A stretch of 48,439 nt of DNA from Candidatus Lokiarchaeota archaeon (GTDB lineage: Archaea; Asgardarchaeota; Thorarchaeia; Thorarchaeales; Thorarchaeaceae). Positions 34,192 to 42,589 of the stretch are shown piece by piece. Under the pieces are notes generated by a model, which saw only the letters and a program-made list of their open reading frames with translations, ran no database searches and was not told where the DNA came from. The position numbers were made by a program, and so were the translations under genes. Position 1 is the first letter of the stretch; each line of letters opens with the position of its first letter. The DNA lies in the NCBI GenBank assembly GCA_014730275.1, contig WJIL01000006.1, positions 100,191-148,629 on the forward strand. The letters run 5' to 3'.

Positions 34192-34365
34192 ATTTGTTTC
34201 ACTCCAATGCAGAAAGCTTCACCAAGGAATATTATGAACTTCGTTCCCAGTTAATAATGTTACTTCTGCATTTCATGAAACAGTAATGCGGGATATCCTA
34301 GTACATGTTCTAAAGAGTTTTCAATTTCTAAGCAAGTAGCTCTCTCGATTCACAGAAGGTATCAA

Positions 34366-36405
34366 TCATTCTTTCCGCTCGGTCATTTCTATCAAGTTGG
34401 CTTCTTCAAGAAATTCCAAAAGCCGGTAGATTACATCTCGTAATTCGTAGCCAGTCTCCGCATGAATATTGTCAGCAATCCGCAAAGCAGAATTATGACC
34501 ATCAATCCAGAAATCAACAAGGGTGAAGACGGGCAGAGTCGTCACGCGAAACGAGTCCAAGATGTCTTTGAGCTCCTTCTCATCCTCGTAGGAGATCTTA
34601 GCGAAAACCGAGTCCTCATCTATTGGTCCTGGCTCACAAGTTTTCACAGGAACTGCGTCGTCCAATGGATGAGGGTCATGACTTGCTTCCGAATCTATTC
34701 CCCATTCATCAAAAACCTCGCTATAGGCTTCTTCCTCGTTTCTGCTTTCCTCCCGGATTTCTGAGAAACCCCGCCAGAAGATATCCTCAGAGATTCCAGG
34801 TACCATTCGTTCTATAGAAAGAATCGCCTCAGAATAGGATTCTCTCAAGAGATGCAGCTTGTGTCTAGCCCACTCCTTGCTTCGAACAAGTCTCTCCTGT
34901 GGTTTCCCTATTCGCATACCCTTGGACGTGGCCAACGAGGTTAGTATGTCATGGCTAATTTCGTCTACCTGTTTAGAGAATTCTTGAACCACTGTGTCGG
35001 ACAGCCAGCTCACAGTGTCCTCATCAACAGTACTTAGGATATAGAGTAATGTGCCCGTAAGCATGGCGTATTTTTTGAGCATATCATTGTCAACATGCTC
35101 AGGTAGATCCCTGTCAGTATGATAGTAGGTATACGGCCACGATGTCAAGCCAACCATTGGAATATCAAAATCTGGGGAGTTGAATATGTAGTAGTCACTA
35201 CCCCCGCTGAATGGGATTATGTCCCAACGGAATTTCGCAACGCCTCTGAGACCCGCAAAAAGCTCGTCATTCTTAACTAGATATCTCATCAGCCATCGGC
35301 ACAAAGGCCCAATGTAGGAATAATTTGCAAGAGAAGGCATTACTGCAAGCATTGAACCGCCTGTCTCTTCTTGATTGTTCCCAATCATATCCAGATTGAC
35401 TCCCCCGACAATCCTGTCGATGGTCCCCTGTTCGCGTCTATGCTTAAGATACGCTACTGAGCCTAGGTATTCCGGCATATAGAGAAAAACGATGCTGCGT
35501 TTGGGTATCGACATGGATTCATTCTCAGCCAATGCTGCAAACGTGCGTGCCAGCTCCATTGAAGTTGCAACGCCAGACGCATTGTCAACCGCACTCGGTT
35601 TGGGATGGTCAAGATGAGATGTTACAATTGCTTCTTGTTCGGTTTCTCCTTGGATTCGAGCCTCTACTATGGAGAATCTGGATTCTTTGAAGGTAGCATC
35701 TACTGAAGCACGAACCGTTATACGATCGTTTTGCAGGTAGTTTCGAAGGGCATCGCCATGAGATGGGGAAATCACAAATCCAAAAGCTCGCTCTTCTTCC
35801 CCATACCACCAGAAGCTTGAGTATAGCAGGCATTCTGCAAGTCGAGGTTCCCGATGAAGAGGTAGAGCTCCTCGTCTATCAGTCACGATTCCAATAGCTC
35901 CGAATTCGCTAACCGCTAACTTCCGAATATGATCCGGATTTGAACTTGTTAGAACAATTTTCCCTTCTACGTCTTTTCCTTCATAGTCGGACCGTGCTTT
36001 GCCTTCACCAACATCGAGAAGCTCGGTCTCTACAGCTTGTCCATCGGTACCCACAGAACGCTGAACAAGTGATAGTGGGGCTTCTTCAAAACTGGCCAAT
36101 CTTCCATACGGCATGAGGTTCCTAAGTCTGAGATCAGAAATGCTTGGAGATATGATTTCTAGAGTTCCAGATTTCGGAACCCATTCTTTAGCAGAAGGAA
36201 AATTGTAGAACTGATGGTCATCTTTTGCAGGAAGCTCCAGTATGTTATACTCAATACCATGTTTATCAAAGAATTCTGTTACGATATCCACAGCATCAGA
36301 ATAGCCAGGAGTTAGCTGTGTCCTGTGTGTCATCGCCAATCTGCGAATAACATCCTTTGCAGTTTGCGGATGAAACTCCTCATTGATTATTCTCTGAATT
36401 GTCAT
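34366..36405 (-). CDS. M28-family metallopeptidase with PA-like insert, last gene of the cyanophycin-type operon
   Basis: The protein (679 residues from ATG 36405; GTG at 36414 is possible, but AGGAA fits the ATG better) has M28 metal-site motifs: TSHLDHPKPSAVDNASGVA (near 265-285, His and bridging Asp), MPEYLGS, GGVNLDMIGNN, and YYHTDRDLPEHV. A protease-associated-like domain precedes or interrupts the catalytic part (EGKDVEGKIVLTSS region). The last 80 residues look like a winged-helix or helical domain (ALRIADNIHAETGYELRDVI). It starts 23 bases after cphB on the same strand, so it may act on dipeptides or peptides from polymer breakdown. No signal peptide is seen, so it is probably cytosolic. 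Confidence 0.82.
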   Translation of the reverse strand: MTIQRIINEEFHPQTAKDVIRRLAMTHRTQLTPGYSDAVDIVTEFFDKHGIEYNILELPAKDDHQFYNFPSAKEWVPKSGTLEIISPSISDLRLRNLMPYGRLASFEEAPLSLVQRSVGTDGQAVETELLDVGEGKARSDYEGKDVEGKIVLTSSNPDHIRKLAVSEFGAIGIVTDRRGALPLHREPRLAECLLYSSFWWYGEEERAFGFVISPSHGDALRNYLQNDRITVRASVDATFKESRFSIVEARIQGETEQEAIVTSHLDHPKPSAVDNASGVATSMELARTFAALAENESMSIPKRSIVFLYMPEYLGSVAYLKHRREQGTIDRIVGGVNLDMIGNNQEETGGSMLAVMPSLANYSYIGPLCRWLMRYLVKNDELFAGLRGVAKFRWDIIPFSGGSDYYIFNSPDFDIPMVGLTSWPYTYYHTDRDLPEHVDNDMLKKYAMLTGTLLYILSTVDEDTVSWLSDTVVQEFSKQVDEISHDILTSLATSKGMRIGKPQERLVRSKEWARHKLHLLRESYSEAILSIERMVPGISEDIFWRGFSEIREESRNEEEAYSEVFDEWGIDSEASHDPHPLDDAVPVKTCEPGPIDEDSVFAKISYEDEKELKDILDSFRVTTLPVFTLVDFWIDGHNSALRIADNIHAETGYELRDVIYRLLEFLEEANLIEMTERKE

Positions 36406-36428
36406 TGTTTTCACTTCCTGAAATTCTA

Positions 36429-37244
36429 CTAACGATGGGTCACTGGATAAGGCAAATCTGTCTTGGACATCCCGAAAGTCTCAAGGTTGATTTTGTGGCC
36501 AAACGGGATCACAGAAAGCTCAAGCGAACCTACTCCAATTCGCCCAGATGGTTCCAGATTACCAGAATTATTGAACGATATGCCGTTTCCTCTAAGGAAA
36601 GTGGTGACATCCGTTCCAATCACAACTGCAGATTCATCTCTAAGCATAACTGCAGTATCATTGGTTATTCCAATCCCAGTTTTTGATGGATGCTCCGATA
36701 ATGCATGGACTAAGCGATAAAATCGGTTTCTTGCTATGAAATGGGTATCTAGGACTAGATCCGGTAACAATGCCAGACCTTCCTTTATGGGTATCTCACC
36801 TTTTCTGAGAGCTTGACCAGCACCGCCCCCTGCAATCATAACTTCACTCATTGCCATAGCCCCCGCGCTTGTTCCCGATAGGACAATATCCTCACCTATC
36901 CGACCCTGCAATGCTGAGTGAAGGGGCGTGTCTTTGACTTTTCGTACCAAGCGTGATTGATCTCCGCCAACAAAGAAAATTGCATTTGCTTGGTTAACTT
37001 GTTCAATCGTATCCGAGTCTTTGCCGTCATCTCTGCTCAAGACACGGAGCACGGACACATCTGTGAAACCCATGCTTTCAAATTGGTGACAGTACGTCTC
37101 TGAAGTGCTTTCTGGATAGCTACTTGCTGTTGGAAAGATACGTATTCTTGAATCAGAGTCTAGTTCATTAGTGATAGCCAGAAAAACTGGCTCTCGCGGG
37201 TAAATGTCCTCGTTTCCTCCAATAAGAACAAACGTGGTAGACAT
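36429..37244 (-). CDS. cphB: Cyanophycinase (peptidase family S51)
   Basis: The 271-residue serine exopeptidase has VLIGGNEDIYP at the N terminus, FFVGGDQSRLV, and the nucleophile elbow SGTSAGAMAMSEVM with Ser126. LDTHFIARNRFYRL corresponds to the cyanophycinase substrate loop (DQHF-type, with Thr in place of the usual Gln). The enzyme cleaves beta-Asp-Arg dipeptides from cyanophycin. The frame extends to an ATG at 37259, but the GGAGGT there is spaced eight bases from the ATG at 37244, which is taken as the start. That start is one base after the stop of the synthetase paralogue, so translation is coupled. Length fits the family (about 270). Confidence 0.9.
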   Translation of the reverse strand: MSTTFVLIGGNEDIYPREPVFLAITNELDSDSRIRIFPTASSYPESTSETYCHQFESMGFTDVSVLRVLSRDDGKDSDTIEQVNQANAIFFVGGDQSRLVRKVKDTPLHSALQGRIGEDIVLSGTSAGAMAMSEVMIAGGGAGQALRKGEIPIKEGLALLPDLVLDTHFIARNRFYRLVHALSEHPSKTGIGITNDTAVMLRDESAVVIGTDVTTFLRGNGISFNNSGNLEPSGRIGVGSLELSVIPFGHKINLETFGMSKTDLPYPVTHR

Positions 37245-37245
37245 T

Positions 37246-39762
37246 CTAGAAACCTCCATTTTCGCGAATCTTTCGAATCAAATCGATAGCGCCGTGCGGT
37301 TCGTTGGTAGTTACAAGAACCAAATCTTCCTTGCTTAGACTCTTCCTCAGTTCTTCCATTCCTTCCTCGAGAGTTGCAGCCACATCAAAGCACTCCCCAC
37401 AGTCAAATACTGTTTCAGGATATTCAATGTCGTAAACAATTGCTTTCTTGTAATGTCGCGAAATGCCATTCAGTACTGTCCGTATTGCTTGAGTTGAAAG
37501 GCCACTAGGAAGGCGAAGCAAGCCGTAGACGTCCCCGAGATCCATTCGACGTTTGTACCTGCTGACAAATCTGCTTGCAATGCCTATGTTACTTGGTTTG
37601 GTTGCTAAATCGACAAACAAGTATCTATCTTGAACCTGAAAGAGGTTCATTGCCCCGGGCAGCTGTTCGGGGCTGTTGTTGAAAGTGAGGAGTGCATTCT
37701 TTATCTCACCTAGTTCAGCTCCGTTTGTATATGCTGCGGCTGCCGCAGCTAGAAGATTCTCAATATTGAAATGAGCTATGCCTTCAAATGTCAGTGGTGC
37801 ATCTAGATAATTGATGAGCGGCAGTACTTTCCCCTGATCAATAAGAACAAGCATCTTTCCCATCACAGTAGCAATCAGGTGGTTCTCTTTCTGTATGGTA
37901 TCAAATAGTGGATGATCAGGTTCTCGCGATATAATCACGATTTCTCCCTGTGTCTCAGAGATGATTTCATCAAATTCCGGAATTTGGGTGTTGATTATGA
38001 GTCTGCCCGAAGATCTGACGCGTCTCGAGAGCAAGCGTCTCCCATCGGTCATCCGTTCCTGTAAAACCGGGTAGTCTTCTCGTGATTCATAGGAATTAAG
38101 GACTATCGCGGTATCTACATCTCGATAGGCCAAACCTGAAGAAACAGAATCCAAGGCACTCTGTTCCAATATGGCAAACTCTACTCCAGGATCCCCCAGA
38201 ACCATCTTGTGTCCTTCGTGATTTGCACCGGTCTCACTTGTGATTTTGTTACCTGCGATTCTAACACCTGTTGAGCATGCAAGCCCAGTTTGTTTACCAC
38301 TCATTCGTAGCAAATGATTCAGAAGTGTTGCAACTATGGTTTTACCGTGACTGCCGGATATCGAGGCTATTGGAATCCTTAGCTCATCACTATTTGGATT
38401 AAGGTTTCTCAAAATCAGCTCTTCTACATCAGCCTGTTTGCCCCTGAAGGGATAGTGATAATTACGTACTTCTAATTGGGGCGATAGCGCGACTACGACA
38501 CCGCGCCCCTCAGAAATAGGTTCTGATATGGTTTCTGCAATGATGTGTATCTCCAGCAATGAAACCCTCAAAGCACGCGCAATTCGCTTCGACAGAAAAG
38601 CATTGAAGGGATGAAATCGTTCAGTGACATCTTCAGCTGTTCCCCCAGCATTCATCGTAGCTACGCTAGCAAGGTCAATTACTTCACCTTCTGGCGGAAT
38701 AGTCCCCGATGAGAAACCTTGTTTTGCCAAGGTCATTTCATAATCTAGGCCTGTCGAGATTGAGGAAAGAGCTGTCTCTTCATATTTTCCACGTGATGGT
38801 CGAGAATTCTCAATAGCTACGAGTTCATCAATAGTATGTTCGCCGTCACCAGTCACTCTTGGGGGTTTGTTTTTAATCGCAAATACCGAGTCTCCCACCA
38901 GAACTACTCGATAAAGATTGCCCGGAATCCAATTCTGTATCAGAACCTGATTTTCTGTTCTGCAGCATTCTCCGAATGCCCTTTTGAGTTCTTCTTCATT
39001 TTCCAAATTCGCATAGGTTTTTGTCCCAAAGGTTTCTTTCAGAGGTTTTATGACAACAGGATATCCTATTCTCTCTGCATAATCTATTGCCTCATCTATT
39101 GTTCCAGCCCTATAGCTGATTGGAACTTCGAAACCCATATCCCGGAGGATTTTCTCTAGTGTCGATTTGTAGACGGTTGTGTCTACCGCTAGAACACTTG
39201 TATGTTCGGGAATAGACCCCCACATGAGCCGACGATTCTTGCCATATCCATATTGAACAAGTTCCCGATGGATCTGATAATGGGGTATATTCAGATCTTC
39301 AGCCTTCGATGCTATTAGTCTGGTATTCATTCCTACGCCATGAGTCCTCACGAAATAACTGTAGGATTTCTTCCAATCATCAACGATTAATTCTTCACCC
39401 ATGAATATTCGATTCAGAATATCAATGACATGTCGTGTCGCCTCAGCTGTTGCTTCCGGAAAATTGGTTTCTATGAAGAGGGTTAGCCCATCAGATTCTG
39501 AACTCAGAAGTCGGTATTGAAACGGGATTTTCCTCTCTTTGGCAACAAAATACGAGGCTATACTCACCAGTGCTTCTGAAAGTACCATATCTTCTGAATC
39601 AATGGGGCAGTTGGAAAACGATGAGTTCGGACCAGCTACTTCGCCCATAGTTTGATGAATGATGTCCTCTTCTTCGGTGGTTAGTGAGACAAGTATGCCT
39701 TGAGAGTTCGAATATGTATTGGGCCCATGATATTCAATCAGGGAATCGAGTTCGAGTATCAC
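37246..39762 (-). CDS. Degenerate cyanophycin synthetase paralogue (probable pseudoenzyme)
   Basis: The 838-residue protein matches the neighbouring CphA along its full length, including the GYG segment (171-173), VTGDGEHTIDEL and the FNIENLLAA motif. Both catalytic centres look damaged. In the ATP-grasp domain the GRG loop reads GTK (246-248), the EExxxGRDxR segment reads QNWIPGNLYR, and the D...EIN metal ligands read IH and VAL (about 405-425). In the Mur-ligase domain the P-loop survives as GSHGKT (470-475), but ETARGG reads EQSALD and DYAHN reads DLATK. Frame and length are intact, so it is maintained, not decayed. Its GTG start overlaps the cphA stop (GTGA). A structural or regulatory subunit is the simplest guess. 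Confidence 0.85.
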   Translation of the reverse strand: MILELDSLIEYHGPNTYSNSQGILVSLTTEEEDIIHQTMGEVAGPNSSFSNCPIDSEDMVLSEALVSIASYFVAKERKIPFQYRLLSSESDGLTLFIETNFPEATAEATRHVIDILNRIFMGEELIVDDWKKSYSYFVRTHGVGMNTRLIASKAEDLNIPHYQIHRELVQYGYGKNRRLMWGSIPEHTSVLAVDTTVYKSTLEKILRDMGFEVPISYRAGTIDEAIDYAERIGYPVVIKPLKETFGTKTYANLENEEELKRAFGECCRTENQVLIQNWIPGNLYRVVLVGDSVFAIKNKPPRVTGDGEHTIDELVAIENSRPSRGKYEETALSSISTGLDYEMTLAKQGFSSGTIPPEGEVIDLASVATMNAGGTAEDVTERFHPFNAFLSKRIARALRVSLLEIHIIAETISEPISEGRGVVVALSPQLEVRNYHYPFRGKQADVEELILRNLNPNSDELRIPIASISGSHGKTIVATLLNHLLRMSGKQTGLACSTGVRIAGNKITSETGANHEGHKMVLGDPGVEFAILEQSALDSVSSGLAYRDVDTAIVLNSYESREDYPVLQERMTDGRRLLSRRVRSSGRLIINTQIPEFDEIISETQGEIVIISREPDHPLFDTIQKENHLIATVMGKMLVLIDQGKVLPLINYLDAPLTFEGIAHFNIENLLAAAAAAYTNGAELGEIKNALLTFNNSPEQLPGAMNLFQVQDRYLFVDLATKPSNIGIASRFVSRYKRRMDLGDVYGLLRLPSGLSTQAIRTVLNGISRHYKKAIVYDIEYPETVFDCGECFDVAATLEEGMEELRKSLSKEDLVLVTTNEPHGAIDLIRKIRENGGF
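37252..37257 (-). promoter_or_regulatory. Ribosome-binding site of cphB inside the end of the upstream gene
   Basis: Minus-strand GGAGGT is made from the last Gly-Gly codons of the synthetase paralogue and lies eight bases before the cphB ATG at 37244. It decides the cphB start and ties its translation to the upstream gene. Confidence 0.6.
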
Positions 39763-42368
39763 AACCCCCGACCTCCAGCCATTTCTTGATTCCTGTACTC
39801 AGATATGGCATCGTATACTGTTTCAAAGCTTTCAAAATTCACAAAAATGAGTTCGTCTTCTACTGAATTCTGCAAAGCCCGTTTAATGGCTCCAGGTTCT
39901 ATAGAATAAGAGTGAATGTCTTTTTCGGACATTCCTGCGGAGAGCAAGCTTTCTTGCAAGATTTGTGCTAGTTCGCCACGTTCCCGTCCCCGGGTGTTTT
40001 TGTCCTCTTTGAGGTAGACTTTATCGAACGTGTCAGCTACAATTTTCATTATCTCTCGATATTCCGTATCTCTGCGGTTCCCGGGTAAACAGATCGCCCC
40101 AGTAAGTCTTGCTAACCCCCATCTCTTTTTCAGTTTAAACAGGAATTTTGAAACCAGCTCCATAGCAGCTTTGTTGTGTGCATAATCGATAAACACATTG
40201 AATGAACCAATTCGTAGCATATTGCTTCGACCGGGATTCAATTCGGGAGTAGGAGCAAAAGATAGCAAACCAGCACGTATCGTATCAAGGCTCACATCCA
40301 TTGCATGTGCAATTGCTGTTGCTGCCAACGCATTCTCAATGTTAAAGTCGGCAATTCCTTCAAAGGTGATTGGTACTGAATCAACCGCAACCAAAGGGAG
40401 CAATCTTTGCCCGTCATGTATGCTGATGGTTTCATCCCGAATTGTAACATACGGCAAGTCTTCGTCCTTGAATTTGTTCAGTCGTTGATTTTGGGGGGAT
40501 TGACTGAATCCGATTTTCTTTCCACCAAAACGCTCTGATTGTTCCCAAACTAAATCATCATCGCAATTAACTACAGCCCAACCATCAGGATGCGTGACTT
40601 CATAGAGCAAACCTTTGACTTCAGCCATACCTTCAACGGTTTCTATACCATGTTCTCCCAAGTGTTCCTCCGTAACATTTAGCACCGTTGATATGTCAGC
40701 CTGATCAAATCCCAGCCCCCGTTTGAGTATCCCACCTCTAGCTGTTTCGAGAACCGCAGCATCAGTAGTAGCATCCTTGAGGATAACCTCAGCGGACCAT
40801 GGCCCGGTACAGTCGCATTGCAAAATTCGAGAACCGCGAACATAGATTCCTTCAGTGGTAGTTGTACCCACGTCATACCCCGCCAGTCTCAATATATGGG
40901 AAACCAATAGCGTTGTTGTAGTTTTGCCATTCGTTCCGGTTATGGGAATAATCGGAATTCTGGAATCCTTTTCATCCGGGAAAAGCTGTGAGACAATTGC
41001 CTTCCCAGGTTCTCTAGCTTTTCCCTGCCTTGGATGAATATGCATCCGCAGTCCTGGGCTTGCGTTTATTTCGATTATTCGCCCCCCATTCTGATACCAG
41101 CTCTCAGTGACATTGGGAGCAATAACATCAACACCACAAACATCCATGCCTAGCAATCTTGCAGCACGGATGGCAATAGTCTCATTAACAGGATGTATTT
41201 CGTCGGTTTTGTCGATTGCTACCCCGCCTGTACTCAAATTCGCGGTAGTCTTGAGTATGACTTTTCGTCCTTGTTCAGGAGTAGAATCCAAGTTCAATTG
41301 CTGTTTCCGTAGACAAAGACGGGTCTGCTCATCAATTGTAATCTTGGTCAAAGGGAGTTCATGACCTTCTCCTCGCATCGGATCTGCATTCACCTCGTCA
41401 ATGAGCTCCTCTACCGTATGCTCACCGTCACCGGTAACCGATGCTGGTTTTCTCTCAGAAACAGCCACTACCTTCTTTCCGACAACTAATACACGGTAAT
41501 CTCTGCCTTCCACATGTTCCTCTATGAGAACTTGGTCGGAGAAATTTCTGGCTGAATCAAACGCCTTTCGTGCAGATTCTACAGATCTAAGATTCGTAGT
41601 TGCTCCTCGCCCCTTGCTGGAATCCACAGGCTTGATTGCAAAGGAACCATCAATATCTTCGATTACCGCTTTGCCTTCGTCCCAAGTTTCTACAGCTGAA
41701 CCCTCGGGAACAGGCAACCCACCCATCTTGAGGACATCTTTAGTCATTGATTTTAATTGTGCAATTTTCATGCCCACAAATGAGGTGGCATCTGTGGTGG
41801 TAGCTTCTATTTTCCGATTCTTGGCGCCATAACCAAGCTGTACTAGGCTATAATCATTGAGTCGCATCGAGGGAATCCCTTTCTCGTCCGCAGCACTAAC
41901 AATAGAGTCTGTGCTTGGTCCCAAGGAGTATTTGTAATAATCGCGCTCTAGCGTTTCTATGATACCACCAAAATCAACTGGTTCATCAGCGTTCATTGCA
42001 TTTAGAACATAGACAGCATCGTAGGCTGCGTTACTAGCTACCTTCTCGGTGTCCATTTCAATGACATACTCATAGCAACTCTCGATTTTCTCGATACTCC
42101 TAACCACCTTGTGTTCATTTCCCGTTGCCTCAGTCAAGAGGGCAGCTGTGAGATTTGGTAATAGCGGCCAAAGTGGAAAACCATCTTCCCGTTTCTCAAA
42201 ATTCGGTTCTTTCAGGTCCAAGTGCGATTGTAACTCAGAAAGTATTTTCCGATATTTACCCACATTAACAACATCATCATCCCCCGTTTCTACTTGTGGT
42301 TTTATTGTGGACCGTTCAGGTGCGTATACACTTGGACCTAAGTAAATCCGAACATCAACTACTTTCAA
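39759..42368 (-). CDS. cphA: Cyanophycin synthetase
   Basis: This is the catalytic member of the pair, with the domain order of CphA1. An N-terminal domain ends in VQLGYGAKNRKI. An ATP-grasp domain follows with FAIKPVDSSKGRGATTNL, LIEEHVEGRDYRVLVV, CGVDVIAP and RIIEINASPGLRMHIHP. A Mur-ligase-like domain then shows the ATP loop ITGTNGKTTTTL, LETARGGILKRGLGFDQ, LNVTEEHLGEHG, FNIENALAA and DYAHNKAAM. The enzyme builds a polyaspartate backbone with arginine side chains, using ATP at two sites. The frame opens at a TTG at 42377, but a second TTG at 42368 has AAGGAA nine bases upstream and matches the family N terminus, giving 869 residues. It heads a four-gene minus-strand operon. Confidence 0.92.
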   Translation of the reverse strand: MKVVDVRIYLGPSVYAPERSTIKPQVETGDDDVVNVGKYRKILSELQSHLDLKEPNFEKREDGFPLWPLLPNLTAALLTEATGNEHKVVRSIEKIESCYEYVIEMDTEKVASNAAYDAVYVLNAMNADEPVDFGGIIETLERDYYKYSLGPSTDSIVSAADEKGIPSMRLNDYSLVQLGYGAKNRKIEATTTDATSFVGMKIAQLKSMTKDVLKMGGLPVPEGSAVETWDEGKAVIEDIDGSFAIKPVDSSKGRGATTNLRSVESARKAFDSARNFSDQVLIEEHVEGRDYRVLVVGKKVVAVSERKPASVTGDGEHTVEELIDEVNADPMRGEGHELPLTKITIDEQTRLCLRKQQLNLDSTPEQGRKVILKTTANLSTGGVAIDKTDEIHPVNETIAIRAARLLGMDVCGVDVIAPNVTESWYQNGGRIIEINASPGLRMHIHPRQGKAREPGKAIVSQLFPDEKDSRIPIIPITGTNGKTTTTLLVSHILRLAGYDVGTTTTEGIYVRGSRILQCDCTGPWSAEVILKDATTDAAVLETARGGILKRGLGFDQADISTVLNVTEEHLGEHGIETVEGMAEVKGLLYEVTHPDGWAVVNCDDDLVWEQSERFGGKKIGFSQSPQNQRLNKFKDEDLPYVTIRDETISIHDGQRLLPLVAVDSVPITFEGIADFNIENALAATAIAHAMDVSLDTIRAGLLSFAPTPELNPGRSNMLRIGSFNVFIDYAHNKAAMELVSKFLFKLKKRWGLARLTGAICLPGNRRDTEYREIMKIVADTFDKVYLKEDKNTRGRERGELAQILQESLLSAGMSEKDIHSYSIEPGAIKRALQNSVEDELIFVNFESFETVYDAISEYRNQEMAGGRGL

Positions 42369-42458
42369 AACCCACAATTCCTTTGATATGTTTCAACAAG
42401 CCTGCCAATCATTTTGGACTAACTAGAACTCGGCAATAGCCTCAAGCATTCTGCTTCT

Positions 42459-42492
42459 CACATATAGGCTCTTTTCGATAGTTAAATATTCT
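42459..42492 (-). promoter_or_regulatory. Candidate promoter of the cyanophycin-type operon
   Basis: Two minus-strand TATA-like stretches lie upstream of cphA: GCCTATATGT (about 42461-42470) and AATATTTAAC (about 42482-42491). They would give leaders of about 65 and 90 bases. The choice cannot be made from sequence. Confidence 0.3.
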
Positions 42493-42551
42493 ATGACTGC
42501 GGCTTAAGAGAAATAACTGTCAGAAAGAAACACGAAACAGTTCAATGGGGC

Positions 42552-42589
42552 AAAAAAAGGGAGAGCCCCCGAGTTATCCCAAGGGGGCT
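42552..42589 (-). terminator. Hairpin-plus-T-tract terminator of the MFS gene
   Basis: On the minus strand AGCCCCC and GGGGGCT form a 7-base-pair GC stem around a 12-base loop, followed by CTCCC and seven T residues. The first arm overlaps the stop codon of the transporter (42588-42590). This is the clearest terminator in the window and resembles a bacterial intrinsic terminator; archaeal polymerase also stops at T tracts. Confidence 0.75.
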
